62,837 bases of DNA from an uncultured Verrucomicrobia subdivision 3 bacterium (GCA_903913865.1 CAIWMU010000175.1:1-62837), one strand, 5' to 3'. Numbered from the stretch's first letter, positions 1-8,260 are shown. Made by a program: numbers and translations. The notes: generated from the letters alone by a model not told the origin.

Positions 1-87
1 CCAAACGCTTACTTCGTGGAGAACGGGCTGTTCTCGCTGGCCACAGCCCGTGCCCAAGCGATCCAATCTCCGCTGAGGAGTCACTAA
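1..87 (+). CDS. ltrA: Group II intron reverse transcriptase/maturase, C-terminal end (partial)
   Basis: The frame is open from the first base of the window and ends at a TAA at 85-87, giving the last 28 residues of a protein whose start lies outside. They contain the pattern P-x-x-Y-F-x-x-x-G-L-F-S-L, which closes many bacterial group II intron maturases. No HNH endonuclease domain follows, as in class C introns. The stop lies five bases before intron domain V, the normal arrangement when the ORF sits in domain IV. Only the tail can be seen, so the identification rests on this motif together with the RNA structure that follows it. Confidence 0.7.
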   Translation, partial: PNAYFVENGLFSLATARAQAIQSPLRSH

Positions 88-91
88 CCGG

Positions 92-165
92 AGAGCCGGA
101 TGCGGGAAATCCGCCAGTCCGGTTCGGAGGGAGGGGTGGCGCTAACTCGCCATCCCTACCCCTAT
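92..165 (+). ncRNA. Group II intron domains V and VI
   Basis: Domain V (about 93-125) begins GAGCCGG and ends CCGGUUC, which pair, with an inner GCGG/CCGC helix closed by a GAAA-type loop. This matches the conserved 34-nt catalytic hairpin. Domain VI (about 126-165) is a long G-rich/C-rich stem, GGGGUGGCG with CGCCAUCCC. It has an unpaired A near 158, about seven bases before the inferred 3' splice site; a bulged branch-point A belongs there. The exact 3' boundary (165) is inferred from the repeat junction and the usual branch-to-splice distance. Confidence 0.7.
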
Positions 166-476
166 GATGGTGCCGGGCCGTTGGCCCTCGAACCAACCGG
201 ACCTGTGGCCCTTGGACAAACCGGAGGGTTGGCCCCTCCCCCAGCACCAAAGGTGCGAACCATCCCAGCCTGGGTCGAAGGCCCAGGAAATGGCCCGCAA
301 ATGACCAATCCGAGGGCTGAAGGCATGGTCTGAACCGACTCTCACGAATGTATCCCATGATGGCGGGCTTACGGCCCTCCGGCAATTCCAACACCCAGTT
401 CTCGGGACTATGGCCGAGGATGCGATGATTTCGGGCCTCTGGCCCTCGAACACAGCTGCTTCCCCAACCCCCAGGT
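166..476. repeat. Palindromic repeat array, no gene seen
   Basis: The stretch is made of short palindromic modules seen again at 4975-5480 and 62585-62837. They include gccgttggccc units, a GCACC-AAA-GGTGC hairpin at about 244-256, a unit around 260-290 matching about 4990-5020, and gggctgaaggc/gggctt pairs. Reading frames here run through the repeats in several phases and show no protein-like composition. Confidence 0.7.
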
Positions 477-899
477 GTGATCACTCAGAAACCTGGGCGC
501 TTCATCTTTATCCTGGCGCAACTGGGAAGAGTTCGACCATCCTGGCGCGCATGCCAAAACGGAAAAGGGTATTTGCCAGCTCAAGCCGGGACATCGGTCC
601 CTGTTGCTTCGGAGGTGGTTTCATGGGTTCCTGCCACGGCAAAACAACTGCACACACAGGTAGTTCCAACGAGCATTCTAGTCGCGTCAGTGGGCGAGCT
701 ACTACCCAATCGCCCCAGATTTATGGATACCGCTGAACTTTTTGGAATGACGGTGGTTTTTGGCGAACCAAAAACTGATGGTTGTCTTGAATGCGTTGGA
801 TGCCTGATTGATGAGCCCTCTTCGACCTTTAGATGGTGGGAAAATAATGTTCTAACTATGCGGGGAAATTGCTGTAAAAAACCGGGAGATACCAAGTGA
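477..899 (+). CDS. Small protein of unknown function coupled to the McrBC-like genes
   Basis: This is a 140-residue frame starting at GTG 477. Its TGA (897-899) overlaps the GTG start of the following AAA+ gene in a GTGA arrangement, which suggests translational coupling. I do not recognise a family. The N-terminal third is basic; the C-terminal half is acidic, with a Cys-x-x-Cys pair (LECVGC) and a further Cys-Cys near the end. Base composition after about 690 is AT-richer than the flanking repeats and resembles the two downstream genes. The true start is uncertain: ATG 727 would leave 57 residues. It could be an accessory or regulatory subunit of the cassette, or a chance frame made visible by the overlap. 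Confidence 0.4.
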   Translation: MITQKPGRFIFILAQLGRVRPSWRACQNGKGYLPAQAGTSVPVASEVVSWVPATAKQLHTQVVPTSILVASVGELLPNRPRFMDTAELFGMTVVFGEPKTDGCLECVGCLIDEPSSTFRWWENNVLTMRGNCCKKPGDTK

Positions 900-2446
900 G
901 TGAAGAAATAGTTGAAGCGTGTTTTAAGGACCTTACGAGTGCTAATTTGCGGTGCCAGCAAGAGTTCATCAGAAGATACCTTGCTGCGCTGCTGACCAAA
1001 CGCTTTGTCATATTTACAGGATTGGCGGGATCAGGGAAAACCAAGATTGCTCAGGCGTTTGCTCGATGGATTTCACCGACCTGTGCAGCTAGCGACCCCT
1101 TTACCCCGGGGTCAGCAATCCCTGCAAGCCGTATATCTTATGGGGTTTTGGATGCTGATCGACTGGCAGTTGAGTTGTGGAACGACCCAGATCCGCAACG
1201 AGCCACGAAGGTAGTGTTGCCACGTGCATTGATTCAAGAATGGGTGGATTACATCACAAAGAACCACATCGACGAAGGTACGCCCGCGCGCACAATTCGC
1301 GAGGCTGTCAGCGCAACAACAAAATATTCCACGCAGCTCAACTCCTTCGAGACGCACCTCAAGGCGGCAGCCTTCGCGATGATAGCAGCTCCCTCTACCA
1401 CGCAAGGGGTTCGTTGTTACGAGGTCATATCGGTTGGCGCAGATTGGACGAGTAATGAGCATGTTCTTGGATATCCGGATGGGCTGGATAAATCCCGATA
1501 TGTTAGAACAAAAGCCCTGGATTTAATTCTACGGGCTGCTGCTGAACCGGGTAGGCCATATTTTCTGATTTTGGACGAGATGAACCTCTCCCACGTTGAA
1601 CGGTATTTCTCCGACCTACTCTCCGCAATCGAGTCGGATGAGCCGATTCACTTACATGCAGACAAGAACAAGGATGGATCTCCCGGACTGAGGGATGGTG
1701 TTCCTGGAGAGGTTTGCTTGCCGCCGAACCTGTATATCATCGGGACGGTTAATGTGGATGAGACGACTTATATGTTTTCTCCCAAGGTCTTAGACCGCGC
1801 GAACGTGCTCGAATTTCGTGTGTCTGGCTCAGAACTCAAATTGTTTCTGGAAAATCCAGCACCTGTCGATATTCCAAAACTGGATGGGGCAGGATGCAAG
1901 TTTGTGGGGCAGTTCATGGGTTTGGCTAGGACCCGGAGCCGCTTAATGGAAGCGGATCGTAAACGCCTGGAGTCAGAAATGATGTTGTTTTTTAGCACGC
2001 TTCAAGCTGCAAACTCCGAATTCGGCTTCAGGGTAGCCAAGGAAGTAGCTACTTTTGTTGGTTTCCACAAGGAACTGAGCAGTAGTTCCTGGGACTTTAG
2101 GCTTGCGATGGATGCTCAGATTTTCCAAAAGCTCCTTCCAAAGTTGCATGGGTCTCGGAACTTCTTGGAGCCGATCCTTTGTGCCATTGCTTTGCTGTGC
2201 TTCGAAAAAAGAACCTGGGAGGAAGCGGACGGGCAAGACGGTTACACAGACTCACGAGCCCTACAATTGAGGGTCCAATCAGCCATGCGGATGGAGGACG
2301 ATGGCCTTGACCCACTCAGTGTCAAATCTGAGGGACAGCCAGCATACGCGGTGGCTGAGGCCTACTACCCTATGAGCTTCGAGAAAGTGATCCGGATGTT
2401 GGAACGTCTGAGAGCAAACGGATTCACAAGCTTTGCCGAAGCATGA
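896..2446 (+). CDS. McrB-like AAA+ ATPase of a type IV restriction cassette
   Basis: This 516-residue AAA+ protein has a Walker A, GLAGSGKT, at residues 42-49. Walker B, LILDEMN, lies near 222-228, and the sensor/second-region signature GTVNVDETTYMFSPKVLDRAN lies near 281-301. This layout is that of McrB-type motors, here without a long N-terminal DNA-reader domain. It overlaps the next gene by four bases (ATGA), and that gene encodes the DUF2357/PD-(D/E)XK partner. The pair would therefore form an NTP-driven, modification-dependent nuclease acting in the cytoplasm. McrB proper uses GTP; the nucleotide here cannot be told from sequence. GC content is visibly lower than in the rest of the window, consistent with horizontal acquisition. 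Confidence 0.85.
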   Translation: MSEEIVEACFKDLTSANLRCQQEFIRRYLAALLTKRFVIFTGLAGSGKTKIAQAFARWISPTCAASDPFTPGSAIPASRISYGVLDADRLAVELWNDPDPQRATKVVLPRALIQEWVDYITKNHIDEGTPARTIREAVSATTKYSTQLNSFETHLKAAAFAMIAAPSTTQGVRCYEVISVGADWTSNEHVLGYPDGLDKSRYVRTKALDLILRAAAEPGRPYFLILDEMNLSHVERYFSDLLSAIESDEPIHLHADKNKDGSPGLRDGVPGEVCLPPNLYIIGTVNVDETTYMFSPKVLDRANVLEFRVSGSELKLFLENPAPVDIPKLDGAGCKFVGQFMGLARTRSRLMEADRKRLESEMMLFFSTLQAANSEFGFRVAKEVATFVGFHKELSSSSWDFRLAMDAQIFQKLLPKLHGSRNFLEPILCAIALLCFEKRTWEEADGQDGYTDSRALQLRVQSAMRMEDDGLDPLSVKSEGQPAYAVAEAYYPMSFEKVIRMLERLRANGFTSFAEA

Positions 2447-4800
2447 ACGCGCTCGGGCTGGGACGGGAGGCGCTGGTTCCTTGTTTAAGTGCAGAGGGGA
2501 GGACCATTGGAATCTTGCGGATTGTTCAGGCTGACACGAAAGCCGACAGCATAAGGGTTTTATCCCGCGAAGATGCGAGGGAGCACGGCGAGGAAACAGT
2601 GCAGCTTCTTGAGGGGCACAGCTATGACTTCGAGTTGGCGCAAGCCTGCGACGCTGTTAGAGTGCAGGCGAACAAGACAGTGCGGCCAAATGCTATCCAG
2701 CCACGAATTGGCCGAGTGGAGACGGGAGTTGAAACCGGTCTCATGTATCTTACGTTGGAAGACTCGTTAACCCAGAGAACAGTCGCTCGGGGATCTGTTG
2801 AGGTGGTTTCGACAAAGATCAACTATAGGAAGGACTATCGTGGAATGTTGGAGTTCATTGCAGGCGAATGCAGGGAGATGTTGTTTGATGTGCGTGCATC
2901 GTCAAGGATGCGGGTCGCTCCGAAGTTCAAGACCGCGCCAACAAACCTTCAGGGTCAGCTGGAGTTCCTTGCAGCCGAGTTGACTTCCAGAACCTTCACC
3001 GCTGCTGTTCAGCGAGTCACGAGCATGCCGCATCGTAAATTGGAAACTCAATGGGATGAGCAGCCCATATCCAGGCTTCGTGGAGGTGGACGTGATCTTG
3101 CAAGGCAGATTTCATGTGCAAGAAAGCATGTTTCGGCCTCACATATTGGGGCGGTTGCTGAGACGATGCGGTCGATGGATGTGCTCGAGCCATCATTGCC
3201 GAGAAGCATTTTGATCAAGAGACAGGTTGACTCGTTAGACACGCCGGAGAATCGGTTTGTTAAATACGTCCTTGTGTATTTTCGTGACTTCCTGAGGCGG
3301 ACCCTGGACTCGTTGAAATTGGTGCCAACCGAGGATCGTCAGAGACTCGTCCGGAATATCAAGCATCTTGAACAGCAGTTGAATGTTGCCCTCGGGGCAG
3401 AAATGTTCATAACAGTAGGCAAAGCCAATCTCCTACCGTTGGGAAGTCCGGTGCTCCAGCGCAAGGGTGGCTACCGTGAAATTCTGCTGGCATGGTTGAA
3501 GTTCGACCTGGCGACCCAGCTCGTCTGGAAGGGTGGGGAGGAGGTATATGGTGCTGGGAAGCGGGACATGGCGACTCTATACGAGTATTGGCTGTTTTTC
3601 CAATTGTTGCGCTTGTTCCAGGACAAATTCGATTTAGCAACCCCTCCTGCACGTGCCCTGTTCGAGCATACTGAAGGAGGTCTTAACTTAAGGCTAAGAG
3701 TCAACGAGCCTCTCGGGTTTGAAGGGTGTTGTCTGCGGCATGGGCGAAAGTTGTGCGTTCGGCTGCACTACAATCTAACCCACGAACGAAGCGCTTCACG
3801 GGCCCAACCGGGGTCTTGGTCGCGGCGAATGAGACCGGACTTCACCCTCAGCTTTTGGCCTGATGGCTTCAGTCTTGTCGAGTCGGAGGAACAGGAGATT
3901 GCTGTCCATATTCACTTCGATGCGAAGTACCGTGTTGAGAATGTCACTGAGCTATTTGGAGAGATTGATGACGATCTAAGCGAAGAGAAGGCCCAGCAGA
4001 AGCGAGGGAACTATAAGAGGGTGGATCTTTTAAAGATGCATGCCTACCGCGACGCGATACGCCGCTCCGAGGGCGCTTACGTTCTATATCCGGGAGGATT
4101 GGCAACGCCCGCACGGTTTCAGGGATTTCACGAGATATTACCCGGGTTGGGTGCTTTTGCTGTGAGGCCCGGGTCCAATGGAGAGGGAATTGGACTGCAG
4201 CAACTGTCGGTATTCCTGGATGAAGTTATCGACCATGTTTGTAACCGTGCTTCAGCGCGGGAGAGGAGTAGCTACCATCTTTTCAACGTCTACCACACAG
4301 ATGAGGTCGACGGGGGATCCATAGTGCGGAGTGGTATTCCTGAGCGGGAGTCGAATGCAGGGGAGCGAACGGTTCCCCCTGTCGAGCATGCCGTGCTCGT
4401 TGGATGGTGCTCTGGTGAAGCACATTTTCAATGGATCGGACGATCCGGGCTCTACAATTTTCGTGCGGGGTCGCGGCGAGGTTCAATTCGTCTTGAGCCT
4501 GCCATCGCAGGAGCGAGGCATCTTTTTCTGCATGGACCTGGAGGCAAGTCTTGGCCTGGCCTTTGGCGGATCAAGAAGCGTGGACCACGGATTTTTACCT
4601 CTGAGGAGTTAACGCGTAATGGCTACCCTGGTGATCCAGATGCTGATGGAATCTACGCTGTGTTCGATGTCGAGGCTGATCATTTCTACGACGGTTGGAA
4701 TTGGGACTACGCGAAGTTGTCTGGGAAGAAAGTTGGCATACAATCAGCCGAGCCTTTTCCTGCAAGATTGATCGATGTTCTCGGAATCCACCGCTTGTGA
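2443..4800 (+). CDS. McrC-like DUF2357 / PD-(D/E)XK nuclease
   Basis: This 785-residue protein is coupled to the AAA+ gene by an ATGA overlap. The N-terminal 300 residues or so correspond to the DUF2357 region of McrC homologues. The nuclease core follows, with RPDF (Asp near 465) and HFDAKY (Asp 493, Lys 495) forming a D...D-x-K active site. The last 170-190 residues, after about residue 605, form an additional domain rich in aromatic residues (HFQWIGRSGLYNF, DHFYDGWNWDY). I cannot assign it; it may bind modified DNA, since the partner lacks a reader domain. Expected function is cleavage of modified or foreign DNA when driven by the McrB-like motor. Composition is similar to its partner. Confidence 0.82.
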   Translation: MNALGLGREALVPCLSAEGRTIGILRIVQADTKADSIRVLSREDAREHGEETVQLLEGHSYDFELAQACDAVRVQANKTVRPNAIQPRIGRVETGVETGLMYLTLEDSLTQRTVARGSVEVVSTKINYRKDYRGMLEFIAGECREMLFDVRASSRMRVAPKFKTAPTNLQGQLEFLAAELTSRTFTAAVQRVTSMPHRKLETQWDEQPISRLRGGGRDLARQISCARKHVSASHIGAVAETMRSMDVLEPSLPRSILIKRQVDSLDTPENRFVKYVLVYFRDFLRRTLDSLKLVPTEDRQRLVRNIKHLEQQLNVALGAEMFITVGKANLLPLGSPVLQRKGGYREILLAWLKFDLATQLVWKGGEEVYGAGKRDMATLYEYWLFFQLLRLFQDKFDLATPPARALFEHTEGGLNLRLRVNEPLGFEGCCLRHGRKLCVRLHYNLTHERSASRAQPGSWSRRMRPDFTLSFWPDGFSLVESEEQEIAVHIHFDAKYRVENVTELFGEIDDDLSEEKAQQKRGNYKRVDLLKMHAYRDAIRRSEGAYVLYPGGLATPARFQGFHEILPGLGAFAVRPGSNGEGIGLQQLSVFLDEVIDHVCNRASARERSSYHLFNVYHTDEVDGGSIVRSGIPERESNAGERTVPPVEHAVLVGWCSGEAHFQWIGRSGLYNFRAGSRRGSIRLEPAIAGARHLFLHGPGGKSWPGLWRIKKRGPRIFTSEELTRNGYPGDPDADGIYAVFDVEADHFYDGWNWDYAKLSGKKVGIQSAEPFPARLIDVLGIHRL

Positions 4801-5646
4801 CCGCCTTTCGGGAACTGTCTCGCGCGGAGAGGCGGAGGCGCGGAGGGGGGCGTAGTTTCGAATTAAAAATTATGAATTAAGAATTGAGGAGGGTGTGGGG
4901 CGTGGGGTTGTTGTGGGGGGTAGCGGCAGTGGTTGTGTGTCGAGTGTGGTGCGCGGAGATGCCTGGCCTGAGCACCAACGGTGCGGACCATACCAGCCTG
5001 GGTCGAAGGCCCAGGAAAAGGCCCGCAAATAACCAATCCGAGGGCTGAAGGCCCGATCCAACGGTTCCACCCACCCCATGAAACCGGGCTTTCAGCCCTC
5101 CAACCATATTGATGCCCAATTCCTATGGCGGTGCCATAGGCTGAGATGAGGCCGGGCCGTTGGCCCTCAAACAAGCCGGGCCGTTGGCCCTTCCTGAACC
5201 GAGCGCCAACGGCGCGGCCTGATACGAACCTTGGCCAGCGGCCAAGGTTTGCCGCGCCAAAGGAACAATCTGAGGGCTGAAGGCCCGATCTAAACGTTTT
5301 CCCATGGATCCAGGGCATGAAACCGGGCTTTCAGCCCTCAATGAAGTTCAATACCGAATGTCCTGGGGCTGTACCCCAGGCTGGGATGGTTCGCACCTTC
5401 GGTGCTGGGGAAGGCGGTTTTTCTGCGACCAGTCCCGGAGGGGAAGTCAGGCTGTTGTGGCTCGCACCTTCGGTGCCGGGGAGGGGGGAGAACCGCGAAT
5501 GGATGCGGATGGATGCCAATGGGAGGTTTTGTTTCTTGGCGCAGGGGGTGGTTGTGGGCAAGGTCGGTGATGGTGCCGGGGGTGGGGTCGGGTCCACAAA
5601 ATTGCCGATTGCGGGGGGGATCGGTGTTGGGGTAGCGTCCACGGCG
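4801..5646. repeat. Gene-free palindromic repeat array
   Basis: About 850 bases without a credible gene. Modules seen are an AT-rich motif at 4861-4889, an accaacggtgcgga unit near 4975-4990 and paired gggctgaaggcc / gggctttcagccc units (5041-5100 and 5274-5340). There is also an uninterrupted stem-loop CCTATGGC-GGT-GCCATAGG (about 5123-5141), two gccgggccgttggccct copies (5151-5190), an ACCTTGGCC/GGCCAAGGT dyad near 5228-5248 and GCACC-TTC-GGTGC hairpins near 5393-5406 and 5464-5476. A gaaccgcgaatgga motif at 5490-5503 recurs at 23054 and, inverted, at 62625-62638. Confidence 0.75.
4861..4889. repeat. AT-rich dispersed motif, copy 1
   Basis: An A+T-only block ending taagaattg stands out in GC-rich DNA. 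A near-identical block lies at 10511-10536. Both are intergenic and downstream of a plus-strand gene. Its role is unknown. Confidence 0.5.
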
Positions 5647-6291
5647 ATGCTGGCTAATGAACAGAAGGCGATAACCGTTGCGATGGTGGAGGATGATGCG
5701 CCGTTGCGGGCGAGTCTTCTGGGCATCCTGCAGCGGGCACCGGAGTGCCGGTGTGTGGGGGCGTTTGGCAGCGCGGAGGAGGCTCTGCGGGAGATACCGG
5801 GGCGCATGCCGGAGGTGGTGTTGATGGACATCAACCTGCCGGGAATGGATGGTGTGCAGTGTGTGCGGCGGCTTTCGGCCCTGCTGCCCAAGGCCCACAT
5901 TCTGATGCTGACGGTGCATCAGGACAGCGACACGATTTTTGACTCACTTGAGGCCGGGGCCTCGGGCTACCTGTTGAAACCGGTGCGGGCTGCGGAGCTT
6001 CTGGCGGCGGTGAAGGATGTGTTCGCCGGGGGGGCGCCGATGACGAGCAACATTGCGCGGAAGGTGGTGCAATCGTTCAAGCGGGCGGATCCCACGACGG
6101 ATGAACAGCGGCAGCTCACACCCCGGGAGCGGGATGTGCTGGAGCATCTGGCACGGGGTTGCAGCTACAAGGAAACGGCGGATGTGATGGGGATCAGTTA
6201 CAGCACGGTGCACACGCATGTGGAACATATTTACGAGAAACTGCATGTGCAGTCTCGGGCGCAGGCTGTGGCCAAGTATTTGAGGGTGTGA
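5647..6291 (+). CDS. NarL/FixJ-family response regulator
   Basis: This is a 214-residue two-domain regulator. The receiver (residues about 10-125) contains VEDD at its start, the phosphoacceptor in VLMDINLPGMDG (Asp about 60) and LLKP. A LuxR-type helix-turn-helix follows (about 150-210), beginning LTPRERDVLEHLARG and ending with a typical recognition helix (YSTVHTHVEHIYEKL). I start it at ATG 5647; the frame stays open upstream only because it runs through repeat DNA. No kinase gene is adjacent. It lies 26 bases before the DUF4838 gene and may share its transcript. Confidence 0.85.
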   Translation: MLANEQKAITVAMVEDDAPLRASLLGILQRAPECRCVGAFGSAEEALREIPGRMPEVVLMDINLPGMDGVQCVRRLSALLPKAHILMLTVHQDSDTIFDSLEAGASGYLLKPVRAAELLAAVKDVFAGGAPMTSNIARKVVQSFKRADPTTDEQRQLTPRERDVLEHLARGCSYKETADVMGISYSTVHTHVEHIYEKLHVQSRAQAVAKYLRV

Positions 6292-6317
6292 GGGGTTTGG
6301 AACTTGATAATAGGGAC

Positions 6318-6477
6318 ATGAAAACAAGGTTTATTCTGTGTGTTGTGGTGGTTGCGGCGTTGCTCCGTGTGGATGCCCGGGCTGAATGGCGGAATTCGCT
6401 GAGGCCTGCCGGGGTTGAGGGCGGGCCGGTGCGGATCGTGAAGGAGGGCAGGGCCGGGGGGGAATCGGCTGCCCGGA
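6318..6477 (+). pseudogene. 5' part of the frameshifted DUF4838 gene (signal peptide)
   Basis: An ATG at 6318 opens a frame that begins like a secretory signal peptide: MKTRF, then a hydrophobic ILCVVVVAALL core, then a DARA cleavage-type sequence. The frame leaves the body of the gene at a run of seven G at 6456-6462. Past the run, the +1-shifted frame continues with a sensible DUF4838 N-terminal sequence (DDATPQEKKAADLQQW) up to and into the frame annotated from 6590. A one-base change in the G run would restore a single gene of 6318-8101. The break may be a true lesion, a slippage-controlled switch or a sequencing error. Confidence 0.7.
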
Positions 6478-6589
6478 TGATGCAACGCCCCAGGAGAAGA
6501 AGGCGGCTGCGGATCTTCAACAGTGGATCCGGGAGATCACCGGGGCCACCCTGCCGGTTGAGCCGGGCAGGAAGGGGGCGGGGACGATC

Positions 6590-8101
6590 GTGCTGAGGAG
6601 GGATTCATCCCTTGGGACCGATGGATATGGCATCAGTGTGGAGGGGGGCGGGGTGGTGCTGTGGGGGGGCACGGGCAGGGGGGTGGTCAATGCCGTTTAC
6701 GCGCTGCTGGAGGAGGATCTGGGGTGCCGGTTTTATGCGAACGACTCGATTCTGCTGCCGCGAACGAACACGCTGGTGCTGCAGCCGGTTGTGCGGAGAT
6801 TTGTGCCGAGGTTGAGCATTCGCGATCCGTTTTATGCGTGTGCGTTTGATCCTGTGTGGTCGCTGCGGAACCGGACGGATGCGCCATCGGCGGCGGTTCC
6901 GGAGGAGCATGGGGGGCGGATTGATTACGGGGGGATGTTTGTGCACACGGCGGCGCAGATGGTGCCGGAGGGGCGCTATTTCAAGGAGCACCCGGAGTAT
7001 TTTTCCCGGAAGGCGGATGGGACACGCAGCACGGCCCAACTGTGCGCAACGGAGCCGGAGGTGGCCAACATCGCGATTGCCCATGTGCGGCAGATGTTGA
7101 AGGAGAATCCCCACACGGAGATTGTGAGTGTGTCGAAAAACGACAATCCGGAGGTGTGCCATTGTGAGCGGTGTGTGAAGCTGCGGGATGAGGAGGGCTC
7201 GGACATGGCGAACCAGCTGGTGCTGGTGAACCGGGTGGCGGAGGTGATCGGGCAGGAGTTCCCGCAGGTATCGATCGACACGCTGGCCTACCTGGAAACC
7301 ATCCAGGTGCCGAAGACGGCGCGGCCGCGCAAGAACGTGGTGATCCGGCTGTGCAACGACGCCGTGGGATCGTGGACGCACCCGTTCACCCCGGCGGCGG
7401 AGTGTGATGTGGCGAAACTGGTGACGGCGTGGAGCGAGGTGCACAACCGCATCCACATCTGGGATTACAACGTCAATTTCAGCCATTATCTGGCGCCGAT
7501 GCCGAACTTGGAGGTGATGGCGGACAACATCCGGTTCTGGGCTGCACACCATGCCGAGGGGGTGATGCTTCAAGGGGGTTACCAGGGGCCTGCGGAGCGG
7601 GATGAACTCAAGTGCTGGGTGACGGCCAAGCTGCTGTGGGATCCGAGCCGGGATGAGAAGGCGCTGACGCAGGACTTCATCCAGGGGCATTACGGGAAGG
7701 CGGCACCCGCGCTGGCGGAATATGAGGCGCTTCTCGAGGGGGTGAAGAGGGAGCATGCCAAAGAGATGAGGTCTCCCGCGGGGGGCATCCGCTACACGAT
7801 GGATGCGCCGTTTTTCACAAAGGAATTCGTAACGCGGGCCACCGGGATCTTTGCCCGGGCGCGGGAGCTTGCAGCGGGGCAGCCTGAGTTGACCCGGCGT
7901 GTTGAGCGGGCGGAACTGCCGCTGCTCTACATGCAATGTGTAAGGGGACCGGTGCTGACGGGGGACGGGTTTGGCCGGGTGGTGGGGGAGTTTGAACGGA
8001 TCGCCCGCCGGGAGAAGGTGCAGTTCCTGCAGGAGGGCGGGCCGGATTTCGAAGGGAAGCTGGCCGGATACAAGGGGGCCATCCCGAAGCCCACCCGTTA
8101 G
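6590..8101 (+). CDS. DUF4838 domain-containing secreted protein (main part, frameshifted 5' end)
   Basis: This is the long C-terminal part (503 residues from GTG 6590) of a DUF4838 protein, a family often found in Verrucomicrobiota and Bacteroidota near glycan-degrading enzymes. Family-like features include the stretch YALLEEDLGCRFYANDS near the start, the HPEYFSRK segment and a CHCERC cysteine cluster about 180 residues in. The VNRVAEVI and IHIWDYNVNF segments also fit. The signal peptide and first 50 or so residues lie in another frame at 6318-6477, so the intact gene would be 6318-8101. Biochemical function is not established; it may be an extracellular glycoside-hydrolase-like protein. 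Confidence 0.75.
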   Translation: MLRRDSSLGTDGYGISVEGGGVVLWGGTGRGVVNAVYALLEEDLGCRFYANDSILLPRTNTLVLQPVVRRFVPRLSIRDPFYACAFDPVWSLRNRTDAPSAAVPEEHGGRIDYGGMFVHTAAQMVPEGRYFKEHPEYFSRKADGTRSTAQLCATEPEVANIAIAHVRQMLKENPHTEIVSVSKNDNPEVCHCERCVKLRDEEGSDMANQLVLVNRVAEVIGQEFPQVSIDTLAYLETIQVPKTARPRKNVVIRLCNDAVGSWTHPFTPAAECDVAKLVTAWSEVHNRIHIWDYNVNFSHYLAPMPNLEVMADNIRFWAAHHAEGVMLQGGYQGPAERDELKCWVTAKLLWDPSRDEKALTQDFIQGHYGKAAPALAEYEALLEGVKREHAKEMRSPAGGIRYTMDAPFFTKEFVTRATGIFARARELAAGQPELTRRVERAELPLLYMQCVRGPVLTGDGFGRVVGEFERIARREKVQFLQEGGPDFEGKLAGYKGAIPKPTR

Positions 8102-8218
8102 GATGGAAGATCCCGGCCGCATCGGCAGTTTTGCCGATAAGCAGGACCCCGCGACTGTGCTATGATCCCTTCGCTGCCCATTATCAACCTTTGGGTCTGG
8201 TGCCATAGTGGTTATAAG

Positions 8219-8260
8219 TTCAGCCCCCCCTGCGGATGTGGCCATTCGCGGGGGGCTGAA
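8219..8260. terminator. Long perfect stem-loop after the DUF4838 gene
   Basis: Outer arms TTCAGCCCCCC (8219-8229) and its complement (8250-8260) enclose a second, almost contiguous helix GCGGATG/CATTCGC with a TGGC loop. That gives about 18 base pairs with a two-base bulge. The tract after it (CGATTCTT) is only weakly T-rich. It may be a terminator for the upstream gene, a transcript-stabilising hairpin or a protein-binding site ahead of the next promoter. Confidence 0.5.

Larger units (their letters stand above)
1..165 (+). mobile_element. 3' end of a group II intron (class C-like)
   Basis: The maturase tail, domain V and domain VI follow each other in canonical order, and the sequence then switches at about position 166 to the palindromic repeat family found elsewhere in the window. 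The bases after the junction (gatggtgccg) also occur at the window end, at 62828-62837. There they follow the stem-loop CCTATGGC/GCCATAGG. Insertion just downstream of a stem-loop is typical of class C introns, so the interrupted target was probably a copy of that module. The 5' part of the intron is not in the window. Confidence 0.72.

Noticed and set aside
410-736. 108-codon plus-strand frame before the McrBC-like genes
   Set aside because: It overlaps the coupled frame 477-899, begins in repeat DNA and lacks the overlap with the next gene.
5317-5646. N-terminal extension of the NarL-type regulator
   Set aside because: The upstream part is translated repeat DNA; the conserved receiver begins after ATG 5647.
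6605-8245. 546-codon frame antisense to the DUF4838 gene
   Set aside because: It is a shadow of the GC-rich codon pattern on the other strand, with Arg/His/Pro-rich low-complexity composition and no family signal.
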